This document shows positions 32,561 through 46,290 of a DNA stretch of 64,000 nucleotides, piece after piece (within the stretch, counting starts at the first letter, position 1; every line of letters starts with the position of its first letter). The position numbers and the translations under genes are program-made. The DNA is taken from NCBI GenBank assembly GCA_900073065.1, contig FJOG01000025.1:434001-498000 (forward strand), given 5' to 3'. The DNA comes from Phialocephala subalpina (Eukaryota > Ascomycota > Leotiomycetes > Helotiales > Mollisiaceae). Below the pieces are notes generated by a model. That model was not told the origin of the DNA. It searched no databases and was given only the letters and a program-made list of their open reading frames with translations.

Positions 32561-35500
32561 TGCAAGTGAGGTTGGTGGTGGTGAACTCGGTGTACCGTTA
32601 GGGGGTGGGGTCCTCGAGTAGGAGGAACGCCTGGCGTGGGGTAGATTAGCATAATACTTTTTGAAATAGTAGCTTTACATACTAGAGCAATTGCTAGACT
32701 CGAGACCAAGCAGTGAGTGAACTCGTTGGCGTCGAGAGAGGGTTGCGGTTCAATAACGGTTTGCGTTGGTGGTGTCGTCGAAAATCGATTTCTCGGAAGT
32801 ATCCAAAGACTTAGTATATGAACGAGTGAATCTGACGAGCTGAAAAGATCGGAGATCGAAAGTCGACGCGCTGGGCGGAACGGTAATAATGTTTGTGTGC
32901 TTTTCCAGATCGTGGACGTCACAGCCTCTTAATCGTTGTCAGATATCAAACTGTTTTCCTTCTTCCTCCAATGCAGAATCCCAGCTCTGCCTTGATATTG
33001 ATACACCAAGAGGATAAAAACAATCTAAAATGGTGCAAGTGCTTCAATGGCAAGAAACATAGCAAACCGCAAAGGCAATCGAATCCCAACAAACAGAATC
33101 AAACAGCCTTCCTTTTTCTGATGATGTCGTTGGACTGACTTAGTATGTACAAGTGCGGTTGAAGTTTGTATGTGGATTTGTATTTGACGGTTAGATACCG
33201 AACTGATGGGCGGCGGACGTATATACTTTATATGGAACGCTGCATGTTCGCCCTGACTGACGAAAACAGGACCAGGACCAGGTGTACCGACAGATCAGGA
33301 TGAGGCGTATGGGGCTTGCAAGCAAGTCGTTTGCAACGGGTCTTCCGTAGAGTCCAGTCCTCGGTGGCAGTCGTGGTCGAAGAAGTGGCAGAAGGATTGG
33401 GAAGAGGTTGTGTTGTTACCACGGAGAGAGAAGACATGGTATTACAGAAGGCTATGGCCATGGCACCAGGCAACGCAGTGGCAGTTAATGATGAACCTAG
33501 TTTGCTAGGGCTAAAGTATGGGTAGCTTGGCTGATGCTCCTCCATCCTAGAATTCAGGCCCGGCCTCTCTTTAGTGGGACAACCGCAGAGAAAAGTCAGC
33601 GCCGTTTCGTGACTTGAAATCTTTATTTCTATACAATCGCCTCCTATTGGGCTTCGGGGGGTGTTAGATGGATGGCTCCCTCGCGCGGAGGAGTCCCGGG
33701 AGCCCGTGCTTGCTCTCTAGGCGACGGTGATGGATGGAGCATTGGAGATAGCCTTCCTCGCGGTACATAGCCGTCATGCTACGTCTAAGAGAGCAGTTGC
33801 GGTGTGCAGCGGTACCTAGGTACTGGGTTTGCGGGTGTGGACATTTTGTCTGATCGCCAAACCGTTGGATGGCCGTTGGCGACGGCGCATGGCACGAGCG
33901 AAGCTTCCAAGAAGCCTGGGACCAAGTGGATTCATGGCGTTGGGGTCCGCTCTATCTTGGGAATTCCAACACGCCTACCAACACGCCTACCTAGCCAGCT
34001 TTGGCAGTTTGAGTTCAGCGGAAGCTGCTCCCCGAGAGTCGCCTTCTAGGAGGTGCCTGCTCAGGGCATATCTGGTTTGAAGCTTGATATTGTGTTGCTT
34101 ACTTGCTCTCAGGTAGCATGCCACATATGCTCTGGCCTGGCTCTAGAAGCATACTGGATGCTATACGAGACCATGGCCAACGAGTACCGAGCCGAGTCAC
34201 AACGACGTGGGTGTGTCACGGCCCTTGGCCATAACCATGAGAGAGAATTTGCACCCAGGGCTCGAAGTATACCCAAGTACATCCAAGTATACGTCGTACG
34301 GAAACGTCTTAGCAGTGGTGATTTGAGTAGGGATTAGCTAGATTAGACGGAGATATATCCACCTACCTCGTGGCAGAAGTTAGGGTGGAGGGACACACAG
34401 CAAGGGTCAAGACCCGCTGTTACTGGATGCGACTGCCACAACATCGGTTTTGAGAGATCAAGGATCTTGATCAATTGGAAACCTGAGAACATGCATTGTT
34501 CTAAGAGTGCTCAATATAATAATATTGCCTACTGTTCACCAGTGTGACACCACTCACAGCTGTCAATGGCCTAGGATATGTCTCCCGTTTTCCTCGTTTC
34601 CGAGGGGTTTCTCGAATCACGGTCCGTACCTTGTGGGAGCCGAGAAGCAACATGGAGAAGCCGTTATCAATATTACGGGGCATCATGGGTCCCTTTCCTT
34701 GGGCTTGGTTACCGGTACTGCGTGCCATCAATCACGGAGGAACGTCCCGAATCGAACGGCGTGGCTGCGAAGATCGTGCATGCCGTCTTCTCGAACAGAT
34801 GAATAATCTCCTGATGACGATCCTGAGAATGAGGTGATGAGATCATCGAGAGTGTGTTCGAGCGCATGAACATGTGTTTGAGCCAGTCGATCTAGTTATT
34901 TTGATACATTTCTTCAGCAGTCTGATTGGGTGTTGTCCTTTGACATCGCGGCTTGCCCTAGTCACAGAGAGTTCGTGCCGCCATCCGACTATCGCTGCGA
35001 ACCATATGCATACTATATGGATCAGGATGGGCGACGTCTATGGCGAGAATCGACGACCCCTGAGCGTCGAACCGAGGCTTCCAACGTTCTATCGTGTGAG
35101 ACATGGGAAGGGGGAGCCACAACCTGGCCTTGAGAGCCTTTACCAAACAAAGAGTCAGCTCAGCTTGCTTCTGCTTTCTTCCCCAATCGCTGTTTCTGGC
35201 ACCCGAGTGGCCAATAGCAAAACCTGTTCAACCCCTTTCATCCCCCAGTGGTGGTACCGCACGGGAGATATTACGCAGCAACATGGTGTGCTGCATTCAC
35301 TACCGTCAGCTATTGAACGCGTAAGGGCCCAAGAGCGTTCTGTACAAGCCGAACAGAAGTATCTGAGGGCACTCGAAGGCCGAAACTTCCTCCATTATCT
35401 CTCTTGAACGTGGCTTCCCTTCCCATCCCTAATGAACTCTGATGTTCGCACGAGAACTTCTCCCACGATGCACACCACCCCGCCGGCGTCCGCTAATGCA

Positions 35501-37715
35501 TGCAGGTCGTCCCCAAAACAGAAGCACCCACAGGGACCAGCATACTGGGAACAAATTCCCCGACGTACCCCGCTGCATTAGGTCGTGACCGAACCCTAAC
35601 CCTCAAATCCAAGTCAGTCCAACGTTTCTATCGTTCTACCGCTGACAACCTCGATCGTCGTTGTCGTTTTCGTTTTCCTCACTCGCTGAAAAGAGACTTT
35701 GATGGAATTGATCCTAGAGGTACGTACGCCTGCAGCATGGTTTGCATCAGAAATCAGAAGTCTCTTACTTACAAATGTCCCGAAGCCACTCGGAGTCCTT
35801 CAAGCCGCTCGCAAACCAAAAGACACTTATTTCACCACTGAAATTGCATACATCATTCTTCGTTTCATATTAAGTACGGTACAGATATGTACTCTCTGAT
35901 ACGGCCTCAGCGTTCGTCCTCGAACTCCGCAATCCTCACCGCCGCATCATATCCGCATCCCTACAGATGGCGCATAAGCGAAAGAACCAACAGCGCCGCG
36001 AATCCACATCCAGCACATGGCCAGCTGGGATTAGGGGAGTCGAGTGAACCCTAGTCCGCTGCAAGGCGACAGTTCTGGAAGCGTGCTGAAACCGGCCATT
36101 CAAGGATTTTCCCTTCCCTTTTTGTCCATATACCGTTGAGATATCAAGCCTCACTTTTTACTTTTCAACACACTCGTAGGCATGATCTTACCAGAGAAAG
36201 CCTCTATCGAATAGGAACTCAATCCATCGACCCGAATCCCATAATCAGTACTTCAAGGTTCAGCAAAAAAGAAAATGTCCCAACTCAGCATCCAGCTTGC
36301 CACGCGGAACCCCAAATAGGTTCCGCCTCACCGTCTCACTCTTAATCCGACTGATCCTCCATTCCCTTTCTGCATCCATCAGTCCGCTCGGGTATAACTC
36401 GGAAATGTTCATGGCAGGTTCCGTTCGCAACTTCAACGCGCCCCAAGCAAGCCGCCACGAAAGCCACCTTCCGCTGCCGCATCTCCAAGAAAAGAAGAAA
36501 AGGCAAGACATGAGAGACATGGCATGAAATGAGGCTTTTCTAAATTTTGCTTCGGCACTGCCGGACCTGAGATATCGGTATACGGGCCGAACGTGTGGAC
36601 TTGTCACTGCTCCCAAATCTCTTGAGATTTTAATTTGTTATTCTGTTCTTCGGCAAGTGAAGATGTCCTGACGGGAAATCTCATACAACTATCACGAGAG
36701 ATTTTGCCAAGAGTTTATATTGCACCACATCAGACGCAAACAATATTTTCCGCAATTTGTATTCGGATAATCCGGCTCCCTTCATTCACTTGCTGCATGC
36801 CGGTTTCTCCGCCTCTCATCTTTGCATCTTTCTCTAACTTCTAGTTTCCTACCGGTATTCAGAACTTTCTGTTATCACTCTCACATTCAAAAACTCAAAT
36901 GCATACCTTTAATATCCTCATTCACTCTTCCCACTCCTTCACGGTTACCAGGGTCGGTTTCGGCCGCAACCAACCGGGCGAAACCAGCGAAGCAGAACTG
37001 CAATCAAGACTCTCCCCGCAAAACCCCTCCAACCAGCAACCGTTCTAAGCCAAGCCAGATGTAACAGATGCATCACATAAAACAGCTTTCGGAATTCTGT
37101 ATCGAGACCCTTAAAACGACAGCTAAGATTTCTCTTTTCAAGGGTCCAATTTTCGAGGTCTGAGACTTTGTCCTTAGTTGTTAGCCCGAGACTTTGTTGC
37201 ATATGATCTATTGCTCTTTTCTTCTGGTGAGGGCAATCACCGATTGCGATCCAGATTTTCCGAGTTACACAGATATGGCGGGAGACGGGACGGCTGATAG
37301 ACAGATTTATCTATTCGTGGTTCTATTCTTTCTTATCTTGATTTCTTCTCTATCTAAGCCGATGGATGCCGGCGTAATACATCTGTCGGTCATTGCCCAT
37401 AAGTATCGACTCTAAGTCTGAATCAAGTCTCCCCCTTCTGGATACCCAAGACTTGAACTTCAACTACACCCCTCAAATCCAGACCCCAACATTCTCTCAC
37501 GAAGGCACTCCCATATCCTCAAATTTCCCACTCGGATCACCCACCAACTCAAAAATGATACATCACATCTCCTACACACGCAGTGCGAAATTTCGGTCAA
37601 ATATGCCGATCGGCGGTGAGTCCCAATCCGATCGGGCCTGCTGCCGAGTCCGCGCTCAATATACGGTGTAGGGGGATGAACTTGTCGCTTTGACCAAGCT
37701 ACCAAGGTACCAACT
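32561..37715. other. Gene-poor 5.2-kb stretch
   Basis: I found no frame with a recognised domain, no tRNA and no transposon ends. A GC-rich inverted repeat GGCTCCC...GGGAGCC is at 33674-33704, and a 12-bp direct repeat CAACACGCCTAC at about 33967-33990. It may contain only regulatory sequence, untranslated RNA or decayed genes. Confidence 0.35.
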
Positions 37716-40700
37716 TCATGTCGGCTTCTCATCCGGTGCAAGTTCCGACGTTGATGGTGAAGGTGGATTTAGGTTCAGAGCCTCAATGTTCGGTACTTCC
37801 TCGTGTGGGGCTACTGCGTCTGCTTCTTGCGGCGCAGGAATGGCATCGGTCTGCGCGGTATTCTGGCCATTCATTTCTGCGATTGTTGAGGTTGCTTCTG
37901 GGTCGGTGGCTTCGGTATCGTCCGCTTTGTGAAATGCATGAGACTCGCTGAGGTTCACTGCTAGGAAACTCTTTGGAAGTTTGACCCTGAATTTACTGTT
38001 AGTTCATCGTCAACAATTCTGATGGACGAGTACATACTGATGAAATTTTGCTTTCAAGGTTTCGATGACCTGCTTCCATTCTCCATGCGCTGTCAAGCTG
38101 CGTCTTGGAGCACAGCTGATACAATGCTTGCTGTCAAGTTGAACATCTAAGGGATCGAAAGTGTGACATCCGGGACTGATTGTGATGCGAATGCTGTATG
38201 CATACTTGGCCACGTCTTGCACTTCAGGGGGTGTCTTGTTCTCGGATTCGTATAACTCGAAGCAGATCTGGGACAGGTAGTCGAGCTCTGGAATGGCACT
38301 GCGCTTTATCTTTGTAGGTATGCCTCCCTCTAGGATGCAGTTGAGCAGTGTGTAGATGTGAGACTCCTTCGTGAAGTAGATGAAGGATTTGGCGTCATCA
38401 GAGGCTTGCATCTCTTCAAGATCTTCTACGATTTCCTAGTTCTGTTAACGACGTTGTCAATACTGCAAGAATGTTCCTCACCTTGAGCAAAGGGAGAGAT
38501 GTTAGTAGTCCGATCTCCAACTTCTCCGCGTCTGTCATGCCATACTCCTGAGGGCAAATATAGTCAAACAAGACCTTAGCCAGCTTGTAAAGTTCTCGCA
38601 GCTTTTCAAGCCTTGCGTCAGTCTTCGCCTTGGTCTGGCTACTCCCAGTGAACAGACGGAAATACTGCTCTGGAGGCTCTTCAGTCTTGGACCCCGTCAT
38701 AACTGAACGGCGTCTGAACATTCGTCTGTGAAGACTCTTGTTGACATCGGCCTCTTCCACGTCCTTGGGCTGGTCTTTTGGATCTTTAGGCTGTTCTTTT
38801 TCCTTCTTCAGGCCTTCAGACTCTGCTGCAATCGCTTCTTCCTCTTCAGCCAAGATACTTTTACTAGGCGTAAAGACCCATTCAAGAAATTGGCGATTGT
38901 GGAGAGCATCGAACTTCATCGTGTCGTAAAGCTCTGATATCTTGCTAGGATCGACCTTCTCCCCATCACAGAACTCGCTGAACAGCTTCTCCCATCGCTC
39001 CTTGAACAATTCAGCATCCTCACCACAACACCAACGTGCTTGAATGCTACTGGTGGCGGTAGCTTGAGACATCGCACTGCTCGTCGACGACGCATCGGAC
39101 TTGTCCTTGTCTCCTGGGTTCGCAATTGCATTCAGTGACGATGAAGCACCGCCATACAATTTGGCATAATTGTGGCGCATGACCCTACGGTGAAACTTCA
39201 TCAGCTGAACCACATACCTCTGCACGATCGAAGGCTCGGGCATGTTGGCTCTTGAACAATTCAGCATCCTCACCACAACACCAACGTGCTTGAATGCTAC
39301 TGGTGGCGGTAGCTTGAGACATCGCACTGCTCGTCGACGACGCATCGGACTTGTCCTTGTCTCCTGGGTTCGCAATTGCATTCAGTGACGATGAAGCACC
39401 GCCATACAATTTGGCATAATTGTGGCGCATGACCCTACGGTGAAACTTCATCAGCTGAACCACATACCTCTGCACGATCGAAGGCTCGGGCATGTTGGCT
39501 TGAGATCGTTGCGCATATTCTCACCAAGTTCTTGAGCTTGGTATCTTGCAGAGTGTGTCGGTTCGCCACCCCACTTGACGATGAGCTGCAACTTTTCAAG
39601 AGCTAGGCTGTTCTCCGCCGCAGTAATACGAGACAGGGTGATGCCCGATAACGAGTCTTGTCGATGTGGTGATCTGTTCATTCCTCCGTCACTTTCCTCT
39701 GCCGTCAAGACTGGTTCTTCTGGTGTAGCGAATTTAGGCCGTTCCCCTTTCTTCTTCTCCTTCTTGGTTTCCTCCTCTAGGAGCTTCGATTCCACTTCTT
39801 TTGCTTCCTCTTCGTTCAAGGCCGTCATTCTTAGGATCTCTTCTGGCTTCTTCTTCCTGAACATTGGCTTGATCTGGACCTTCGTCCCTGCCCATCCTCC
39901 TTTCTTGACAAGCACATTTCTCAGTATTCTTAGCTTCTCTCGGTCCTCAACCCCTTTTCTCAGGGCGATGTCAACAGCCACCATAACACTATCAAGTGCA
40001 GCTTCTCCAATGAGGAGTACTTCTTCCTGATGGCCTTTGAGCAGGTCGATGAATGGTTTGGTGTGAAAGGTAAATTTGTATTTCTGCTTCGGTGTTCGAT
40101 CAGCATGGCGTATGACAGAAACCATACCCTTCAGTTTCCAGGTGTGTTTCGGTGCTGGTGGAGGCATCATCTCGCTCGCTGCGGTGCTTCCTGGAGCAGG
40201 TGTTGAAGGTACTGTAGACGGCGCAGTAGATGGAGCGCTGCCTGTTAGGTAACTCATGGCTGGTGGAGGCAAGAGAGGTGCCGATGGAACAGGTGGTAAG
40301 TGCATCCCCCTATCGGCTCCGGCAGGAGGGGTCGTTCTTGGAGTAGGTACGGCTGATGCCTCAGGAGAATCGGAGAAGGTAGACTTTCTGCTATGTCCGG
40401 TAAGCTTTGACATGCTTGGAGATTTGGAAAGGATTTGTTGAAGAGCAGATCGATGATTGTCTTTGAGGCCGCCTGTTTCCCTTCGTGCGACTGGACTGAT
40501 GATGCCGTCTGACGTGGGCGATGGTACACTGCCAGAAGATGATGGAGCTGATTGCCTCTGCTTCTCTCTGATGAATATCTCTTTCAGAATCCTTGAGCAT
40601 TGATCGTAGTACTCCTCGTTGTCTTTGACAAAGCTCCAGCCGTTCACATCGATGACATAGCTCTTGCCTTCCGCGCGCAGCAGGTCGAAACCACACACAC

Positions 40701-42516
40701 GCTGACCAAAGCTCACTGCGATTCGACTTGCCATAGAAGCTTCATCCTTGGAGAGTCCAGTGACATAACGTATTTCTTTGCCATGAGTGTTGCGTCTGAC
40801 CAATCCATCCACAACGGGTGACTTCCGAGTTTCTGCATGGCAATAATTTGGTCCCACGGTGTAGGCTTTGACATCCTCGGAGTTGTCAACCTTCATGAAC
40901 TTCTCGTAGATATAGCTGCTTCCTGGTTCTAGTATGGCTCGCAGTGTGTTCATGTCCTCTACCCACTCCGAGCTTTTGTTGCCTATCTTGCGAAAGAGCT
41001 TCCGTGCTCCACCTCCCTGACTCTTTGGAAAGTAGATGACAATGTTGTGGTCCTCACCACTTATCGGCTTTTCAACAAATGGCTTCGCAAGTAACGACCC
41101 ATCAACGCTAAGTGTGTCACCATCATCAAGAAGCTCAACCTTGCGAGGAGGAATCGTTTGTCCACCAGTACCATCTTCTGGCCCTTCAAGTACAACGCCA
41201 GTGGTATCCTTCAGGTGCTGGGCCATTTCTGGTGTCAGAATACTTGGGCCGCCATCACGGTTGACTTCAAGCCTTCTTGGTGTCGGTACTTTTATCTTGT
41301 CCAAGATCATGAGGCAAATCCGTCGATCCCATAGAATCTTCTGCATTGGGACATCATTGACACAGAATGGCTTTCGTGCTTTCACGTATGCAATGGCCTT
41401 GTCCAGGGGAAAGCCTTCGGAGTAAAACGAGATCAAGAAATCGCATATGGGCCAGTTCTCCACATCCTCATCCAAGATGACCTTATCTCCAAATACCACA
41501 ACCTCAAATTCTCCCTTGGATATGAGACGGTTCAAGATGTTCCTGCTAGGTTTGCTTCGTGCTTTAACGTCCAAAGCACACACACCAATAATGCCAATTG
41601 GCACAGGCTTTTCTTCTTTCGCCCATGCTCCCTTTTCACTGCTCGGGCTATGGCTACTTGCTGCAGTACTCCCACTGAATCGTCTCTTCGCGCGACTTCT
41701 AGACCTTCCAGGTGGTGCTTGTGATCTTGGAGCGCCCTCCCCTCTGTGCGCTGCATTCCGTTTGGCGGTTTCTGACGCTTGGGCTGGAGATTCTCGAGGT
41801 GTAAGCTGGTGTCCATTGACGTGCCCATGACTTCCGAATTGGTTCGAGGAGGAAGTCGTGACAGACACAGCAGAGGTTTCTGGTTGGGAAATACCCAAAG
41901 CCTTGTTTGGCGGAAGAGTTCCTGATGACGTCCTCGTTCCAATTGTGTTCCCTGGTTCCGAGCCATTCGCAGATGCAGTCGAGCTTGGAGCCCCTCTCGC
42001 AGAATTCAACGAGTACATTGACGATACCGACATGCGCTTTGAGTCCATATCGGGCATCGATGGCTTCTGTCGAAGGGCAGCATCTGGTAATGGGAAGTGT
42101 TTTGACTCGTCTGCCATAACGCCGGGAGATAGTCTAGGTGTATCGAAATCTTCCTGCACTGCAATATCGTCCTTGCTTGGCCTCCTGCTCGGGGGCGCTG
42201 ATGGCGAAGGCAGCAGATGCTCTGAGCCCTGACGGCTTTTCAAAGAAGGAGTTCTGGAGGTTATCGAGGGCCTCGATTGCGGTGGTGGCATAGAAATACT
42301 GGCTCTGTCTGCTGAAGCTGTGCTGGCCACTGGCTCCGCATATCGGCCTTTATACGATTTGACGCTCGAGGCGGAAGAGAGGTCGTACGAAGCAGTTCGC
42401 GACTTCGGATTGGGGACTAGAAGATTTTGAGAGAGGTTTTCAAGGTCTAGGCTTGGTTGAGGAATATCCACTGCAGTTGTGCTAGGATTGTTAGTCCCGC
42501 TATCAGGACCTTCCAT
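37716..42516 (-). CDS. VIP1: Vip1/Asp1 inositol-pyrophosphate kinase/phosphatase, broken by a 250-bp block
   Basis: Coding segments are 42516-39501, then 39250-38482, 38435-38038 and 37986-37716, with 46-nt and 51-nt introns between the last three. ATG 42516 is the first in frame. A long Ser/Pro-rich disordered N-terminus (about 300 residues) precedes the ATP-grasp kinase ([38 protein letters not shown]). The histidine-phosphatase half starts at [15 protein letters not shown] (about residue 798), reaches [18 protein letters not shown], and resumes with [21 protein letters not shown] and [19 protein letters not shown]. The approximately 83 residues expected between NDL and NMPEP, including the SSSERRV-type motif, are missing. 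An extra exact copy of the next 250 bp sits there and shifts the frame. The enzyme makes and removes 1-position pyrophosphates on InsP6/InsP7, linking phosphate status to growth. The product written here would be truncated. Confidence 0.9.
39001..39500. repeat. Exact 250-bp tandem duplication inside VIP1
   Basis: Positions 39001-39250 and 39251-39500 are identical over 250 bp. The edges differ (39000 C against 39250 T; 39251 C against 39501 T), so the unit is exactly 250 bp. The left copy joins in frame to the downstream coding sequence (CGEDAELFK then ERWEKLF). The right copy stands where the missing phosphatase segment should be. Confidence 0.95.
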
Positions 42517-43086
42517 GGCGGTGTTAGAAGTCCCAATCAAAATAGGACATTGTCAGCAGAAACTTCTTTTGGATGGCAGAGGGAGGCAACAAGAAGGCTC
42601 ATGGCATGCAAAGAAAATAATCTGGAGATGGAGGCGAAAGTGATTCACAGCTAATGAATTCATCTTCTTGTCCCCCCTGCGATGGGACTTTCCCTTTCTT
42701 TGAGCTTATCGGGAGCAATGACGTTCTCAAGTCGTGTAATAAATAGCCCGTTGACAATCGCGCCCGACAAGGGCGAAAACACCGCCCAGATAGCAGGGAG
42801 GGGTGAGAATGTATGCAGACATGAGCGTGTGCATACGGCGACCGAATGAAGAGGATATATAGATATATAGATGATGCAAGAGAAGGCTGACGAGAAGGAA
42901 TGGACGTCGACGTTTCATTACAGTTCGTCCCCCACGCTGCTATCAAGTGCCCCCTAACCTAGTGATCATGCAGGGGGGGCATTTTCAGCCTAAGAAAAAG
43001 ATGCGACGAACAGAAAAAAGTAAACATGATGAACCTACCCACCGCCAGGACATAAAACCTCTTCATGCACTTTGCTCGACCGAAAA
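42517..43086. promoter_or_regulatory. Shared promoter region of VIP1 and UTP21
   Basis: The two housekeeping genes start 570 bp apart on opposite strands, so both promoters lie here. A TATATAGATATATAG stretch occurs near 42854-42869. No other gene is supported. Confidence 0.6.
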
Positions 43087-46000
43087 ATGCCTTCCACTCT
43101 AGTTGAGCGCAGTCGTGACGGTCCTGTCGCCAAAAGGCAGAGGCTCAATGAAGCAGATGCGCCGAGGAGCAGACAGCGAGAATCGAAGATTTTCACACCG
43201 TTTCGAGTATGTTTGCAAATTTTACTTATTCAGAAATCTACTAATATCTCAGACAATTGGTCTAGTATCTCCGAGTCCTGTTCCATTTACATCGATTCCA
43301 CTTGGGAAAACCACATTCCAGATCACAACTTCTGTTGGAAAATGTCTGCAGACCTACGACCTGAGGCGCGGTCTTAATCTGGTCTTCCTCACTCGACCAC
43401 AAACGCCTGAAGATGTGACCGCTACAATAGCATGGAAGGACCGAGTGTTTGCAGCATGGGGAGGGGTGGATTCTGCGCAAGGCATCTGGGTTTTCAAGAG
43501 AGGGAAGAAACTTGCAGAGCTTGATGTGCCCACCGACCTTCAACAACCAGTTAAGCAGATCCTCATATTTGGCTCCTGGATTGCCGCCTGTTGTTCGACC
43601 CGGATCGAAGTATGGAAGTCTGCGACGTACGAACATTATACGACTCTATATCCCACTGCGGCACCGAAAGGCGGCAATGAACTGGCTGGAGGAATTTGCA
43701 ACATGCCCACATACCTGAACAAAATCTTCGCTGGAAGGAAAGATGGGACTGTCGAGATCTGGAACGTGAGCTCAGGGAAGCTCATCTATTCGATCATGCC
43801 TCCCGCGGCACACTGTGGTTCGGTCACTGCCCTTCAATCTACTCCAGCTCTTTCATTGCTGGCCATCGCATATTCCGAAGGACCATTGATTATTCACGAC
43901 ATACGTACGGACAAGACGATCATCGACCTAGATGGCGGCAGCTTACCAATTACCTCTATATCATTCCGAACCGACGACATGGGCGCAGGGGAGGACGGGA
44001 GAAATCCTGGTGTAATGGCTACGACGGGTCCAGACACTGGAGATGTGACGTTCTGGGACCTCAACGGAGGTGGAAGAGTGATGGGTGTACTTCGAGGAGC
44101 GCATAATCCACCGTTTGATTCTGGAGCTACAGTTAGTGGTGGGGTCAGCAAGGTCGACTTCCTTCCTGGTCAGCCAGTAGTAGTCACCAGCGGCCTGGAC
44201 AACTCCTTGAAGTCTTGGATTTTCGACGAAACACCTTTCAGTCCCATTCCACGAATATTACACTCTCGAAGTGGCCACGCAGCACCCGTCACCAGACTTT
44301 TATTTCTTCCCTCGGATTTTGACGGCGCAGATTCTGGTGGAAAATGGTTGTTGAGTGCTGGAAAGGACCGAAGTTTATGGGGATGGAGTCTTCGAAAAGA
44401 TGGGCAGAGCACAGAACTCAGCCAGGGCAACATCAGGAAGAAGGCCAAGAAGTTGGGGATACTGGCTAGTGCTACGCTTACAAACGAACCAAGTACGACC
44501 CTTGAGAATTTGAAGGCACCTGAGATCACCTGTGTAGCGATGTCGTTGAACCGAGATGGTGGTATGGGAGCCAACGCTGGGAGCGGTACGATATGGCAGA
44601 AGGGGAATACCAACAAGAAGCCTACGGATGCTACAGCGAGTGGGACCACGGGTTGGGAGAGTGTCGTGACAGGCCACAAGGACGATCGATTTGCGCGGAC
44701 CTGGTTTTGGGGCAGAAAGAAGGCTGGCAGATGGGCTTTGGAGACTGGTGATGGGTCAAATGTTAGCACCGTTGCGATGAGTCCATGCGGAACGTTTGCA
44801 GTCGTTGGCTCGGAAACTGGTGGCATTGATATGTTCAACCTGCAATCTGGATTACATCGACAACGATACCCTGCTAGATTAACACCAGCGCAAGCCAGGA
44901 AGTTCAAAATCCAACAATTGCAGGCGGCTGAAGCCGGTATAGAAGTCGAATTCTCAAATTCATTCCAGCCAGGATTGGGGAAGCATAAGAAAGCTATAAC
45001 AGGCTTGGTGGTAGACTCACTGAACAGAAATGTCATCAGCTGTTCTTTAGATGGAAAGATTAAATTCTGGGAATTTAAATCAGGAAATCTTGTCCATGAA
45101 ATTGATTGGCATCCGATGGTTTCCATTACTGCTATACGCTACCACTCCCCGAACGATTTGATCGCTTTATCAGGCGATGACTTATCCATTCGAGTGGTCG
45201 ATATCGAGACGAAGAAGACGATCAGAGAACTCTGGGGCTGCAGTACCGGAATTAATGATTTCTGCTTCTCAAATGATGGGAGATGGATAATCGCAGCATC
45301 GAAAGATTGTGTTATCCGAGTGTGGGATCTTCCAACTGGCCACTTGATCGATGCGATCCGAACGGAGACTCAATGCACCGCGTTATCCTTTTCGGCAACT
45401 GGGGAATTCCTTGCGACGAGCTGTGAAGGTCAAGTTGGAGTCAACATTTGGAATAACAAGAGCCTGTTCACCCACATACCAACACGCCACATTTCCGAGG
45501 ATGAGATTGCACAGGTCTCGGGACCTACAGCATCTGGCGAAGGAGGGCATGGTATGATTGATGGCGCTTTTGAGGACGATGTCGTTGGGGATGAGGATGT
45601 CACACCAACACTTTCGCTCGAGCAGCTGAACGAAAACATGATGACATTGAGTCTGGTTCCAAAAAGTCAATGGAAGACTCTTCTGCATCTTGATCTCATT
45701 AAAGAGCGCAACAAGCCCAAAGAAGCACCCAAGCTTCCCGAAAAAGCACCGTTCTTCTTGCCAGCCCTCGACAAAGCTCAGCCGATAGGTGTCACGGAAC
45801 AGGAGACACGCGATAGTATTGCGGAGAGATCGAGGATCATGAAGATGAACCGTCTTGCTTCCGAAGGTGCATTTACTGTTGCCTTGAGAGCAGGCGGGGA
45901 AAGTGGCGATTGTATGATATACCAAGCCTCTTCCTGTCCTACCAATGCTAACCAGAGATAGACACCCGCTTTATCGACCACCTCAAGACCCTCTCACCCT

Positions 46001-46290
46001 CAGCAGCTGACCTCGAAATCCGCTCCCTAAACCCAGGCGACGAATCAGACGAGCTTGTAAATTTTGTCGAAGCACTCACTACTAGACTACACCAGAAACG
46101 CGATTACGAATTGGTGCAAGCATGGATGGCTGTGTTCCTGAGACTGCATATGGATTCAGTGACACATGATGAACGATTAGTGGAAGCATTGAGGACGTGG
46201 AGACAGTGTCAAGAGCAAGAAGGTGCTAGGATAGGTGATTTGGTTGGGTATTGCGGTGGTGTTGTTGGATTTTTGAGGAATCCTAGGTAG
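43087..46290 (+). CDS. UTP21: Utp21, U3 snoRNP WD-repeat protein of the SSU processome
   Basis: Three exons, 43087-43206, 43253-45911 and 45962-46290, with introns of 46 and 50 nt, give 1035 residues. The start is the first ATG in frame. The N-terminus has a basic stretch (KRQRLNEADAPRSRQRESK), then the family signature TIGLVSPSPVPFTSIPLGK, followed by two sets of WD40 repeats (for example DGKIKFWEF, DCVIRVWDL). The C-terminal Utp21 domain includes LEQLNENMMTLSLVPKSQWKTL and runs into exon 3 (TRFIDHLKTLSPSAADLEIR). The protein belongs to the UTP-B subcomplex, needed in the nucleolus for 18S rRNA processing. Length and order agree with the family (WDR36 in animals). It appears intact. Confidence 0.95.

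Noticed and set aside
33674..33704. GC-rich inverted repeat GGCTCCC/GGGAGCC
   Set aside because: Short stem with a long, GC-rich interior and no supporting context; could be chance.
39251..39500. Biological tandem duplication in VIP1
   Set aside because: It shares exact length, orientation and a matching loss with the P450 case; an artefact is more likely, although not proven.
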